Assembly: GCF_014287275.1 (NCBI RefSeq)
Contig: NZ_JACONZ010000003.1
Coordinates: 310,001 to 374,000 of the forward strand
DNA length: 64,000 nt
Source: Anaerofilum hominis
GTDB lineage: Bacteria > Bacillota > Clostridia > Oscillospirales > Ruminococcaceae
Direction: 5' to 3'
The first letter of the stretch is position 1, and every line of letters begins with the position of its first letter. The notes beneath the pieces were generated by a model. That model saw only the letters and a program-made list of their open reading frames with translations. It was not told the origin of the DNA and did not search any database. The position numbers were made by a program, and so were the translations under genes. Positions 51,631 through 60,050 of the stretch are shown piece by piece.

Positions 51631-52475
51631 AGTTGGGTGATCTTCCCATTGGGGCACGGGTATGTGACCAGGGTGGAGAAGCCGCCTTTCTCGTTGCAGC
51701 GCAGAACCATCCGGGCTACGCGGGGACGACCCTGCTGGCGGAAAAAGTGTTGGGAGTGCGCTGCCTTGACGCGGCGGAGCCGCAGCGCCGGCAGGTCTCT
51801 ATTTTTGAACGGGTATGGCAGTTTGGCAGCAACGACTATGCGACCAGCAACCTGCACCAGTGGCTGAACAGTCAAGAGACGGACTGGTTTCACCCCCAGC
51901 ATGAAGAGGACTGTCCGCCCAGCACCCCGTATCTGCGCTACGGTGAACAGCCCTATGACGGATTGCCCGGATACCTTAGCGGTTTTTCAAAAACCTTTTT
52001 GGCACAGATGCTGGTGAGCCAAGTGCCGGTACTGCGGCGCACCGAGCAGGGCAAAGCGGAATTGACATGGGTAAAAGCCCGGGTCTTTTTGCCCAGCCGC
52101 ACGGAGCTGAACAAAGGAGACGAGTGTGGAGTGGCCGAAGGAAAGCCGCTGCCGCTGCTCTGGGATCAACGTATCTTTAAGGCGGTGCCGCAGGAGAGCG
52201 AGCTGAAAAAGCACGGGCGCTCGTGGAACCCCGGCCGCGCTACAGCCCCTGAGGACGCCCCTCAGATCTATGATCCCCGATATGGCTGGTGGTATTGGAT
52301 GCGCACACCGAGCAGTTTGTATGCTTTTCTCACCCGGGTGGCCAGCCCTTATGGGGCGGTCAGTTATACTTATGCCAACAATGATGTAGTGGGAGTGCGG
52401 CCGCTGATGAATCTGGATGCCGGGACGCAGGTGGAGGGAGACGGACAGATCGACGAGACTTATACTATCGTCTGA
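51627..52475 (+). CDS. DUF6273 domain protein
   Basis: A 282-residue protein. The pattern FGSNDYATSNLHQWLNS near residue 65, FLAQMLVSQVPVLRRTEQG and VFLPSRTELNKGDECGVAEG in the middle, and WWYWMRTPSSLYAFLTRVASPYG, VVGVRPLMNLDAG at the end is that of the DUF6273 family, which occurs in clostridial surface and phage-like contexts and has no known activity. No signal peptide is seen, so it should be cytoplasmic. It starts in a 4-base overlap with the Cys-rich gene. Its role in the catabolic operon is unknown. Confidence 0.78.
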   Translation: MKLGDLPIGARVCDQGGEAAFLVAAQNHPGYAGTTLLAEKVLGVRCLDAAEPQRRQVSIFERVWQFGSNDYATSNLHQWLNSQETDWFHPQHEEDCPPSTPYLRYGEQPYDGLPGYLSGFSKTFLAQMLVSQVPVLRRTEQGKAELTWVKARVFLPSRTELNKGDECGVAEGKPLPLLWDQRIFKAVPQESELKKHGRSWNPGRATAPEDAPQIYDPRYGWWYWMRTPSSLYAFLTRVASPYGAVSYTYANNDVVGVRPLMNLDAGTQVEGDGQIDETYTIV

Positions 52476-52594
52476 CCGTAACACGCAGAACAAAAGGCGC
52501 AAAGGCTGGCAGCGGGGGTACATTCGGGCGGATATCTTTCGCCGGTGTACGGGCTGTCAGCCTTTTCTTGCATGGAGAGAGGGGAAAAGCTATA

Positions 52595-53242
52595 ATGAAA
52601 AAAACGACCCGGGCCTTTTGGTACTTGGCGGGACTGGCCCTGTTGGCACTGGGGAGCGCATTGAGCGTCAGGTCGGAGCTCGGGGTAACCGCGACTGCCA
52701 GCATCGGATATGTGCTGGCTGCGGCCAGCGGCTTATCTTTAGGGCTGATCACAATGCTTAATTTTATGTTTTTTATTGCGGTGCAGCTGTTGTTTACCTG
52801 TAAAAGCCGTCTGCGTATCCTGATGCAGCTGCCTTTCAGCGTCTTTTTTTCTGCTGTGCTTGACTTTTGCTTGGATATGCTGCGCTTTGAGGCGAACTCC
52901 CTGATCGCAAAATTTGCCCTGTTGGTGCTGGGGGTACTGTTGACTGCCGCGGGGGTGTTTTTAACGGTCAGTCCCGGTATCGTGCCAACTGCCCCCGACG
53001 GCTTTGTCGAAACTCTTGCAGGACGCTTTGGGTGGCGATTCGGCGTCGTTAAAAATATTTTTGATCTGGTCAGCGTGACGCTGGCGGCGGGGGTGGGTCT
53101 GCTGTGTGTCGGGAGCCCAAAGGGAATCGGCATAGGCACTCTGTTTTCTGCATTGCTGATTGGCCCGCTGGCCGGAGTGCTGATGAAACGTTTTGGAAAC
53201 AGTTTTGCCAAACCGCAGCAAACGTCTGCAAAGGCGGGGTAA
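52595..53242 (+). CDS. YczE-like membrane protein (DUF6198)
   Basis: A 215-residue protein with five predicted membrane helices (about residues 8-28, 38-66, 78-100, 108-132 and 150-178). The order of features (AFWYLAGLALLALGSALSVRSELGVTAT, SIGYVLAAASGLSLG, then GIGIGTLFSALLIGPLAGVLMKRF) matches the YczE/DUF6198 group. Distant similarity to YitT is known; transport or sensing is suspected. The start is ATG 52595 with AGAGGGG about 11 bases upstream. The gene is separated by 119 bases from the DUF6273 gene and may be transcribed with it. It marks the right end of the lower-GC island. Confidence 0.82.
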   Translation: MKKTTRAFWYLAGLALLALGSALSVRSELGVTATASIGYVLAAASGLSLGLITMLNFMFFIAVQLLFTCKSRLRILMQLPFSVFFSAVLDFCLDMLRFEANSLIAKFALLVLGVLLTAAGVFLTVSPGIVPTAPDGFVETLAGRFGWRFGVVKNIFDLVSVTLAAGVGLLCVGSPKGIGIGTLFSALLIGPLAGVLMKRFGNSFAKPQQTSAKAG

Positions 53243-53449
53243 AACAGCGTGCTTTGAAACTTTGAATAATTGAAGCGCTTTACTAAATCGGACAGCTTCG
53301 GCATCAAAAATATTCGGAACAGATAAACTGCGCTTGAACTGTTTGAAAGCTTCCCACCTCATTGACTTTCCCATTTTGAGACACACCCTGGGACGCCATA
53401 CAGTTGGACCGGAAATAAAATATGCTTTTATCCCAAAAGGAGAATGCCC

Positions 53450-54580
53450 ATGAAAAAAGTGATCCTGATCCCGGATTCATTCAAAGGGACGATGAGCTCG
53501 GCGGAGATCTGCGAGATAATGGGGGCGTGCATCCATGCCCGCTGGCCGGAGGCGCTGACGGTGAAGATCCCGGTGGCGGACGGCGGAGAGGGCAGCGTGG
53601 ACGCCTTTCTGGGAGCCATGGGGGGCGAAAAAGTCCCCTGCCGGGTCACCGGGCCGCGGGGCACGCTCTGCGACGCCTTTTACGGCAGGATCGGCGGCAT
53701 TGCCGTGATCGAGATGGCCGCGGCGGCGGGCCTGCCGATGATGGGGGAAGAGCTGGACGCAGCGGGGGCCACCACGTTCGGCGTGGGGGAGCTGATGCTG
53801 GCCGCCGCCCGGGCAGGGGCAAAAAAGATCATTATGGGCCTGGGGGGCAGCGCCACCAACGACGGCGGCTGCGGCGCTGCCGCGGCCTGCGGGGTGCGCT
53901 TTTTGGACGAGGCGGGCACAGCCTTTGTGCCCACCGGCGGCAGCCTGAGCCGGATCCGGCGGATCGACGCTTCGGGCCTTTCGCCGCTGCTGGGCGGCGT
54001 GGAGATCGTGACCATGTGCGACATCGATAACCCGCTGTGCGGTCCCCAGGGGGCCGCCGCGGTCTTTGGCCCGCAAAAGGGGGCCGACCCGGCGCAGGTG
54101 ACCCTGCTGGACCGGGGCCTCGCCCATCTGGCGGGTCTGGTGAAGCGCGATCTCGGCGCGGATATCCTGCAGCTGCCCGGCGCGGGCGCAGCCGGCGGCA
54201 TGGGCGGCGGTATGGTCGCCTTTTTCGGCTCGGCGCTGCAGATGGGCATCGAGACGGTGCTGGAAACAGTGGGCTTTGAGGCGGCCCTGGAGGGGACGGA
54301 CGCGGTTTTTACCGGCGAGGGGCGCATCGACGGCCAGAGCCTGCGCGGCAAGGTGGTGGTCGGGGTGGCCCGCGCGGCGCGCAAAAAGGGGGTGCCGGTG
54401 ATCGCGGTGGTAGGCGACATCGCCGACGGGGCCGAGGCGGCCTATGCGGAGGGGGTGTCCGCGATCTTCAGCATCAACCGGGTCGCGGTGCCCTACAGCG
54501 AGGCGAAGAAACGGGCCAAAAGCGATCTGCGGCTGACCATGGACAATCTTCTGCGCTTTATGGAACTGTGGAAAGCGTGA
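53450..54580 (+). CDS. Glycerate kinase (GarK/GlxK type I)
   Basis: A 376-residue glycerate kinase that phosphorylates D-glycerate (mostly at O2 in this type), feeding lower glycolysis. Family marks are MKKVILIPDSFKGTMSSAEI, KIPVADGGEGSVDAFL, GGIAVIEMAAAAGLPM, IIMGLGGSATNDGGCGAA, MCDIDNPLCGPQGAAAVFGPQKGA and FTGEGRIDGQSLRGKV. The start is ATG 53450 with AAGGAG 7 bases upstream; an ATG two codons earlier is too near that site. GC content and codon use are those of the chromosome, not of the island before it, yet its substrate would be the product of the GarR-like enzyme in that island. Confidence 0.93.
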   Translation: MKKVILIPDSFKGTMSSAEICEIMGACIHARWPEALTVKIPVADGGEGSVDAFLGAMGGEKVPCRVTGPRGTLCDAFYGRIGGIAVIEMAAAAGLPMMGEELDAAGATTFGVGELMLAAARAGAKKIIMGLGGSATNDGGCGAAAACGVRFLDEAGTAFVPTGGSLSRIRRIDASGLSPLLGGVEIVTMCDIDNPLCGPQGAAAVFGPQKGADPAQVTLLDRGLAHLAGLVKRDLGADILQLPGAGAAGGMGGGMVAFFGSALQMGIETVLETVGFEAALEGTDAVFTGEGRIDGQSLRGKVVVGVARAARKKGVPVIAVVGDIADGAEAAYAEGVSAIFSINRVAVPYSEAKKRAKSDLRLTMDNLLRFMELWKA

Positions 54581-55141
54581 GTGAAAATATGGGTCCCGCA
54601 GAGCGGGCGGGAAGCCTGCCGCGGGGAGGGCGGCCCCGGGCCGAACGGCGGCGCTGTTTTGGCGCGCAGCTGCCGACGGGTGCAGACGGATGCCGCGCTG
54701 CGGCGGGGCCTGTGTATCCGGCGCCCGGCGGCCGTTTTCGGCGCCGCTGAGAACGGGCTGCCGCCGGCCCGGGTGGACTTTTGAGAGGCGCGCTTCCCGC
54801 GCGCCGCAGCGGCAGAAAGCGCAGCGGGGAAGCAGAGATGTTTTTGAGGGAAAAAGAGAAAAACGTCCCTGCAAAACCGGCGGGGTGTTCGGCCCTTGCG
54901 GGGGGAGAAACAAACGCGCCGCTTTTGCAGCGTTTTTCTTTTGCCCGCGGAGGAGGCTGCGCCGTCGGGGATGAAACTCTTCCTGGTTGAAAAAGGTTCC
55001 CCATTTTCTGCGTTTTCCTGCTTCGGCCCTCCGCGCCCCTTTTCCCCGGAAAAGGCCGGGTCAGGCGCGGGGATGTTCTGCGCGGCTCCCTGTTGTTTTG
55101 GTGAGGAGCGGAAAGACAGACATTTACAGGGGTTTGAACAG

Positions 55142-55180
55142 ACAGCGCCTTTCGGAAACTTTCCGAAAGGCGCTGTTTTG
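55142..55180 (+). terminator. Terminator-like hairpin
   Basis: ACAGCGCCTTTCGG / CCGAAAGGCGCTGT, 14-bp perfect stem with a seven-base loop, then TTTGTTGG. It is more than 500 bases beyond the glycerate kinase stop codon, so what it terminates is unclear. Confidence 0.7.
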
Positions 55181-55195
55181 TTGGTTGGGGAAACC

Positions 55196-55440
55196 GCGGG
55201 CTATGCCGGTGGAGGTGCCGCGCAAAAAAGCTTTCGCTTCAAGTATCGAGCGAAGCGAGTTGCTGACATAGCAGCCTGCCGAGCAGCAATGGCTTAGGGA
55301 GATGGACTTGTGACGGTTTATGGGCGGCGGAGCAGTTGATGCAAAAGAGAGATAATTCAGTACATCTCTAGATGTCCGCCGGTGAAATGCCCTTTCAGGG
55401 CTTGATCAGGCCTCCGGCTTAGCCGGAGGTCATGACTTTA
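55196..55440 (+). mobile_element. Probable IS200/IS605-family right-end relic (tnpB tail and omega-RNA-like region)
   Basis: Reading one frame from 55204 gives MPVEVPRKKAFASSIERSELL and a stop, reminiscent of the last residues of IS605-type TnpB proteins. About 150 bases of structured non-coding sequence follow, with two stem-loops at the end: GCCCT-TTC-AGGGC (55389-55401) and CCTCCGGC-TTA-GCCGGAGG (55411-55429). Such a tail is what TnpB elements carry at their right end, where the guide (omega) RNA is encoded. The body of the transposon is missing. The identification rests on pattern memory and needs a search. Confidence 0.45.
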
Positions 55441-55529
55441 AAAAAGGCGTTGGGTGGAGAGCCACCCCCCAAACGGTCAAAAAATAAAAGCCTGTGCCCG
55501 CCGGGGGGCCGTGCGGTCCCCACCCCGTC

Positions 55530-55625
55530 CTGGGTCCCACCCGGGTCCCGCCCTGGTTCCGGCCCCGGGTCCTGCCCTTAGCGCCACATCCCGGCCTCGC
55601 CCCTGGTCCCGTCCCGGCTTCCGGC
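55530..55625. repeat. Degenerate GC-rich minisatellite
   Basis: Imperfect units of about 11-13 bases around GGGTCCCGCCC (GGGTCCCACCC, GGGTCCCGCCC, GGTTCCGGCCCC, GGGTCCTGCCC, GGTCCCGTCCC). Confidence 0.5.
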
Positions 55626-55749
55626 CCACGGTCTACGGAGGCTGCTCCCGGCGCGGCCCTTTTGCGGGCGGCCGCCGCGGCAAACGGCTTGGGCAAGCTT
55701 TGAATGCGCGCTCCCGGGCTGCTGCCGCAGGTTTGGGAAGCGGAGCGCT

Positions 55750-58700
55750 TCACGGCCGGGCGGGCGCCGTCTCGATGCGGCTGCCGCCGGGGGTCTTGCG
55801 CACGGCGATCTGGTTCTCGATGCGCTGGCGCAGCTCGTCCACGTGGCTGATGATGCCCACCAGCCGGTCGGAGGAGGCCAGCGCCGTCAGCACCCCCACC
55901 GCCTGTTCCAGCGAGCCGGCATCCAGCGACCCGAAGCCCTCGTCGATGAACAGCGCGTCGATCTCCACGCCGCCCGCTGCGCTCTGGATCACATCCGACA
56001 GGCCCAGCGCCAGGCAGAGCGCGGCTTTGAAGGACTCGCCGCCGGACAGCGACTTTACCGAGCGCGCCTTGCCGGTATAGTGGTCGATGACCTCCAGATC
56101 CAGCGCGTTTTTGCCCGAGAGGTCGCTCAGATCGTCGCGGCGGCGCAGCTCGTATTGGCCGCCGGACATGCGGGAAAAACGGGCCGCGGCGGCGGCCACC
56201 ACGTTGTCGAAGTAGGCCGCCTGCACGTATTTTTCAAAATCCAGCTTGGCCTTGCCGGCCAGAGTGCCGCAGGCGGTGTCCGCCAGCTGCTTTGCCGCCC
56301 CCGCGCGCTTTGCCGCCTCGCCGCTCTCCTGCAGGGCTTCCCGCATCTGCCGCGCCAGTTCCCGGTTCGCGGCAAGGCGGCTGTAGAGCGCACGCCCACG
56401 GGCGTCCGTCTGTTCCTTTTGCTGCGAAAGCGTTTCCCGGCGCGCCGCCAGCGCGGCGGGATCGGCTTTTTCAGGTCCCTGCAGGTCGGCTGCCAGCTGG
56501 GCCAGCGTCTCCTGCAGCGCCGCGCGCTGGCTGCGGGCGGCCTCCAGCGACTCCCGCAGTTTTTCCAGATCCGCGGGGGGCAGCAGGGCACCGGCATAGT
56601 CCTGCTCGTCCGCAAACCCCGCTTGAGACAGGGCGTCTTGCAGCCCTGCACGGGCGGCGGCAAGCGCCGCCTGCGCCCGGGCGAGCTCACCCCTGCGCTC
56701 GGCAAGCAGCCGGGCGTCCGCGGCCTGCCGCTGCTCTTCGGCGGCAAGAGCGGCGGAGGCGGCTTCTTTTGCCGCCTCTCTGCGGCTTGCCTCCCCGCGC
56801 AGGGCGGCAAGGCGGGCCTCCGCCGCGGCGCGGTCCGGCAGCGGCAGGCTGCCCAGCGCCGCGAGCCGGCCTTCCAGTTCCGCGGCGTCTGCGCGCAGCC
56901 GGGCGGCTGCGGCGCGCGCCTCCTCGCAGGCGGTGGCTGCGTGCAGACGCTGTTCCTCCAGGGCTTTGTGCTGTGCGTTGAGCGCGCTGAAAGCCTCGCT
57001 GTCGGCGGCCGCCGCAGCGGCGTCCGCTTCCGCGGCCCGCACGGCCCCGGCCAGACTGCCGGACAGCGCGGCGAGGGCGGCCCGCAGTTCTTTGCCCGGC
57101 GCATCCGCGCCGACGCTTACCCCCTGGGAGAGGAAAAACGGCAGTGCCGCCGCGTAGAGCTCGTCCCGCCGGGCCGCGGCGGCCGCTTTGGCCGCGCCCG
57201 CCTCCTGAGCCGCCTTTTGCCAGCCGGCGCGCGCTGTTTCCAGCCTGCCGCGCAGCGCCCGCAGCGCGGCTTCGTCCGGTGCGCCGCAAGGAGGGGCCGC
57301 GGGCGCGGGATGGTGTGTGGCGCCGCAGACCGGGCAGGGCGTTCCCTCGGCGAGGCCGGCGGCCAACAGCCCGGCCTGCGCTGAAAAAAACGCGCGCTCC
57401 TGCCGGTTGAACTCCTCCTGCAGGGCGGAAAAATCCGCGTCCTGCGCCGTGAAACGCTTTTGGGCTTCCTGCGCGGCGGCAAAAGCGGCGCGCACCCCCT
57501 CGAACCGGTCGGCAAGGCTCTGGGCTTCCCGCAGGGCGGCCTGCGCTTCCCGCAGGGCCGCCTGGCGTTCGGCCAGGCGCTGTTCGCAACCTGCCAGGCG
57601 CTCGCGGCGGTCCTCCAGCTCGGCCAGCCGCTGGGCAAGGGCCGCGGCCTTTGCGTCGGCGTCCGCTTCCTCCTTTTGCGCGCGGGCGGCGTCCGCCTGC
57701 AGCGCACCGCGCTGCTGCACAAGCGCCTCCCGCTGGGCGTAGCGGGGCAGCTCGGCCTCCAGCCGGGCGGCCTCGTCCCGCAGGGCGGCGCGCTGCGGCT
57801 CGTCCTGCTGCTGGGCGGCGTCGGCCCGGCGCAGGCGCTCCAGCGCCGCGGCGCCGTTTTGCAGGCCGTTTTCCAGCGCGGTGATCTTTTTCAGCAGGTC
57901 GTCGGCGGCCCGGGCCTCCCGCAGCGCCTGTTCCGCCGCCGGGAAGACCTTTTCCCGCGCGGCGCGCCCGCGCCGCAGCCGCAGCGCGTCCAGCCGCAGT
58001 TCGTCCCCTCTTGCATCCAGCGCTGCCAGCGCGTCCTGGGCCGCGTCTTTCCGGCGCAGCAGCTCCTGCCGGTGCAGCGCCCGCTGCTGGGCGGCGGCAA
58101 GGGCCAGCAGCTCTTCCCCCAGCGCGGCGGTCTCGCGCTGTGCCAGGGCATACAGGTCCTCGTCCTGCGCGTTTGACTGTTCCAGCAGGGACAGCATCTC
58201 CTCCGCCCGGCAGGGATCGCCCTCGGCGATCAGGGCTTCCCGCCGCGCGGCCAGCGCCTCGTCCGCAGGCGGCATGGAGGAGGCGAAGTACTGCACCAGC
58301 GCCCGGCCGCAGCGGTCAAACGCCTCGCGTTCATCCAGAGCGCGGCGGCGCAGCTCCTTTTGCAGGCGCTGGCAGGGCAGGGTGCCGAAGACCTGCCGCA
58401 AAATGGCGGCGCGGTCTTCGCTTTTGGTGTTGAGCAGCTTTAAAAATTCGCCCTGTGCGATCATCGAGATCTGTTTGAACTGGCTGTGGTCGATGCCCAG
58501 CAGCTCGCGCACCGCCGCGTCCACCCGCCGGGTGCCGGACAGCGCGCTGCCGTCCGGCAGGGTGAGCGAGGCGTCTCCCGGCTGCAGCAAAAAGCCATCG
58601 CCCCTCTTTTTGGGGCGCAGGTATTCCAGGTCGCGGCGCACCGTGTAGACCTGTCCCCGGTGGGAAAAGCGCAGCTCCACATAGGAGGGGGCGCCCGGTG

Positions 58701-58914
58701 CGGCAAAATCGCTGCGCAGGCCGCCCGCCTCCCGGTATTCGCCGCTGGCCTCGCCGTAGAGCGCATAGGAGATGGCATCGAACAGAGTGGTCTTGCCCGC
58801 GCCGGTGTCTCCGGTGATCAAAAACAGCCCGCGGCCGCCGAAAGCGGAAAAATCGACCTCCTCCCGGCCCGCGTAGGGGCCGAAAGCGGAAAGGGTCAGC
58901 TGGATGGGTTTCAG
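55750..58914 (-). CDS. sbcC: Exonuclease subunit SbcC
   Basis: The large ATPase of the SbcCD (Mre11-Rad50-like) nuclease that opens hairpins and protein-blocked DNA ends. The 1054 residues have Walker A ITGDTGAGKTT at ~33-43, two very long coiled coils rich in Ala, Glu, Arg and Gln, the zinc hook CPVCG at ~526, signature SLSGGESFKAAL near 955, and Walker B ALFIDEGFGSLD. The usual family start KPIQLTLSAFGPYAGREEVDFS is reached only if translation begins at CTG 58914-58912: a stop codon lies three codons upstream, no ATG, GTG or TTG is available before the Walker A region, and GGAGGTG stands 8 bases ahead of that CTG. The CTG overlaps the sbcD stop (CTGA). Confidence 0.94.
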   Translation of the reverse strand: MKPIQLTLSAFGPYAGREEVDFSAFGGRGLFLITGDTGAGKTTLFDAISYALYGEASGEYREAGGLRSDFAAPGAPSYVELRFSHRGQVYTVRRDLEYLRPKKRGDGFLLQPGDASLTLPDGSALSGTRRVDAAVRELLGIDHSQFKQISMIAQGEFLKLLNTKSEDRAAILRQVFGTLPCQRLQKELRRRALDEREAFDRCGRALVQYFASSMPPADEALAARREALIAEGDPCRAEEMLSLLEQSNAQDEDLYALAQRETAALGEELLALAAAQQRALHRQELLRRKDAAQDALAALDARGDELRLDALRLRRGRAAREKVFPAAEQALREARAADDLLKKITALENGLQNGAAALERLRRADAAQQQDEPQRAALRDEAARLEAELPRYAQREALVQQRGALQADAARAQKEEADADAKAAALAQRLAELEDRRERLAGCEQRLAERQAALREAQAALREAQSLADRFEGVRAAFAAAQEAQKRFTAQDADFSALQEEFNRQERAFFSAQAGLLAAGLAEGTPCPVCGATHHPAPAAPPCGAPDEAALRALRGRLETARAGWQKAAQEAGAAKAAAAARRDELYAAALPFFLSQGVSVGADAPGKELRAALAALSGSLAGAVRAAEADAAAAAADSEAFSALNAQHKALEEQRLHAATACEEARAAAARLRADAAELEGRLAALGSLPLPDRAAAEARLAALRGEASRREAAKEAASAALAAEEQRQAADARLLAERRGELARAQAALAAARAGLQDALSQAGFADEQDYAGALLPPADLEKLRESLEAARSQRAALQETLAQLAADLQGPEKADPAALAARRETLSQQKEQTDARGRALYSRLAANRELARQMREALQESGEAAKRAGAAKQLADTACGTLAGKAKLDFEKYVQAAYFDNVVAAAAARFSRMSGGQYELRRRDDLSDLSGKNALDLEVIDHYTGKARSVKSLSGGESFKAALCLALGLSDVIQSAAGGVEIDALFIDEGFGSLDAGSLEQAVGVLTALASSDRLVGIISHVDELRQRIENQIAVRKTPGGSRIETAPARP

Positions 58915-60050
58915 GGCTCGTCACCTCCGCTGGCGCGCAGCGCCGCCGCAAACAGCTCCCGCTGGCTGTCCGACATGCCGCCGCCGTTCATCAATTCAAA
59001 AAATTCGTCAAACAGCTGGGGCACGCTTTTGCGCTCCACCTCCGCAGCGGCGGTCTGGCCGCCCGCGGCGCGGGTGCGCCGGTTGTCGAAGTCCAGCTTC
59101 ATCAGGTTGGGGTAGACCGCCCGCACCCGGCCCACCGCGTCCATCAGCTCCTCCTCGTCGGTGAGGGTGACATGCATGTAATCGTCGGGGTCGGCGACGT
59201 TGGCCGGGTCCAGCAGGACCTGCAGCGGGCCGCGTACCTCGCGCAGGTCGTGCAGCGGCTGCAGGGGCAGCAGTTCCAGCGACAGGCTGCCCGGCGCGCC
59301 CAGCGTGATCAGGGGCGCGCTTTTGTGATGGCGCGCCTCGGAAAAGGAGTATTTCAACGGCGAGCCCGCATAGCGCACCGTCTCCCGGCCGATGCGCTGC
59401 GGGCCGTGCAGATGGCCCAGCGCCACATAGTCGTAGCCGTCAAAGCGGGCCGCGTCCACATTGTCCGCCCCGCCCACCGGCGCGATCTCAGAGTCGCACA
59501 GCGACGGGGCCGCGCCGCCCGCAGTGACGAACTGATGGGCGACAAGCACGTTGCGCCGCCCGGAGAGAGGCGGCAGAGCGGCCAGGGCTGCGGCCGCCGC
59601 CTCGTCGGCGTTTTTGGGGCGCTCGTCCGCAAAAGGGGCCAGGACCGCCGGTTTGACAAAGGGCAGCAGCGTAAAGTCCACCGGGCCCCACTCATCCTCC
59701 AGCGTGATCCGCAGCGGCGCGCCGCCGTACTCGCCCGCGATGTAGACCCCGCTGTCGCACAGCAGGCCGCTGGCAAAAGAGAGCCGCTCGGGCGAGTCGT
59801 GGTTGCCGCTCACCGCAAGCACCTTGTGCCCGGCCCGGGTCAGGGCGGTGAGGAACCAGTCCAGCAGCTCCACCGCTTCCGCCGGCGGCACCGGCTTGTC
59901 GTACAGATCTCCGGCCAGAAGTACCGCGTCGACGGCGTGCCGGTCCGCCAGGGCAAGCGCCTGTTCCAGCACATGGCGCTGGTCGGCCAGCAGGCTGAAC
60001 TCGTTTACCCGTTTGCCGAGGTGCAGATCGGCCAGATGCAGCAGTTTCAT
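58911..60050 (-). CDS. sbcD: Exonuclease subunit SbcD
   Basis: The 379-residue metallophosphoesterase partner of SbcC. Metal-binding motifs are HLADLHLGKR at the start, LLAGDLYDK, VSGNHDSPERL, AHQF and ALGHLHGPQ, the five Mre11-type phosphoesterase blocks in order, followed by the capping region YAGSPLKYSFSE and a C-terminal helix. The start is ATG 60050 with AAAGGGGG upstream; the open frame beyond is not used. Its stop overlaps the sbcC start by 4 bases, so the two subunits are translationally coupled. No promoter could be fixed in the GC-rich 60051-60250 region. Confidence 0.95.
   Translation of the reverse strand: MKLLHLADLHLGKRVNEFSLLADQRHVLEQALALADRHAVDAVLLAGDLYDKPVPPAEAVELLDWFLTALTRAGHKVLAVSGNHDSPERLSFASGLLCDSGVYIAGEYGGAPLRITLEDEWGPVDFTLLPFVKPAVLAPFADERPKNADEAAAAALAALPPLSGRRNVLVAHQFVTAGGAAPSLCDSEIAPVGGADNVDAARFDGYDYVALGHLHGPQRIGRETVRYAGSPLKYSFSEARHHKSAPLITLGAPGSLSLELLPLQPLHDLREVRGPLQVLLDPANVADPDDYMHVTLTDEEELMDAVGRVRAVYPNLMKLDFDNRRTRAAGGQTAAAEVERKSVPQLFDEFFELMNGGGMSDSQRELFAAALRASGGDEP

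Larger units (their letters stand above)
54581..55749. other. 1.2-kb stretch without an intact gene
   Basis: GC-rich, no ribosome-binding site or recognisable protein. It holds a terminator (55142-55180), an IS200/IS605 right-end relic (55196-55440) and a degenerate minisatellite (55530-55625). Confidence 0.55.

Noticed and set aside
39698..52475. Assigning the island to apiose or sulfoquinovose degradation
   Set aside because: The split transketolase is suggestive, but the other diagnostic genes of those pathways (apulose kinase; sulfoquinovosidase and sulfo-sugar isomerase set) are not recognised here.
53450..54580. Glycerate kinase as an integral part of the GntR island
   Set aside because: Its GC content and codon use match the chromosome, and no copy of the operator-like word precedes it. 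Only a metabolic link is proposed.
55843..57384. Plus-strand open frames of up to 513 codons
   Set aside because: Antisense shadows of the Ala/Glu/Arg-rich coiled coil of sbcC.
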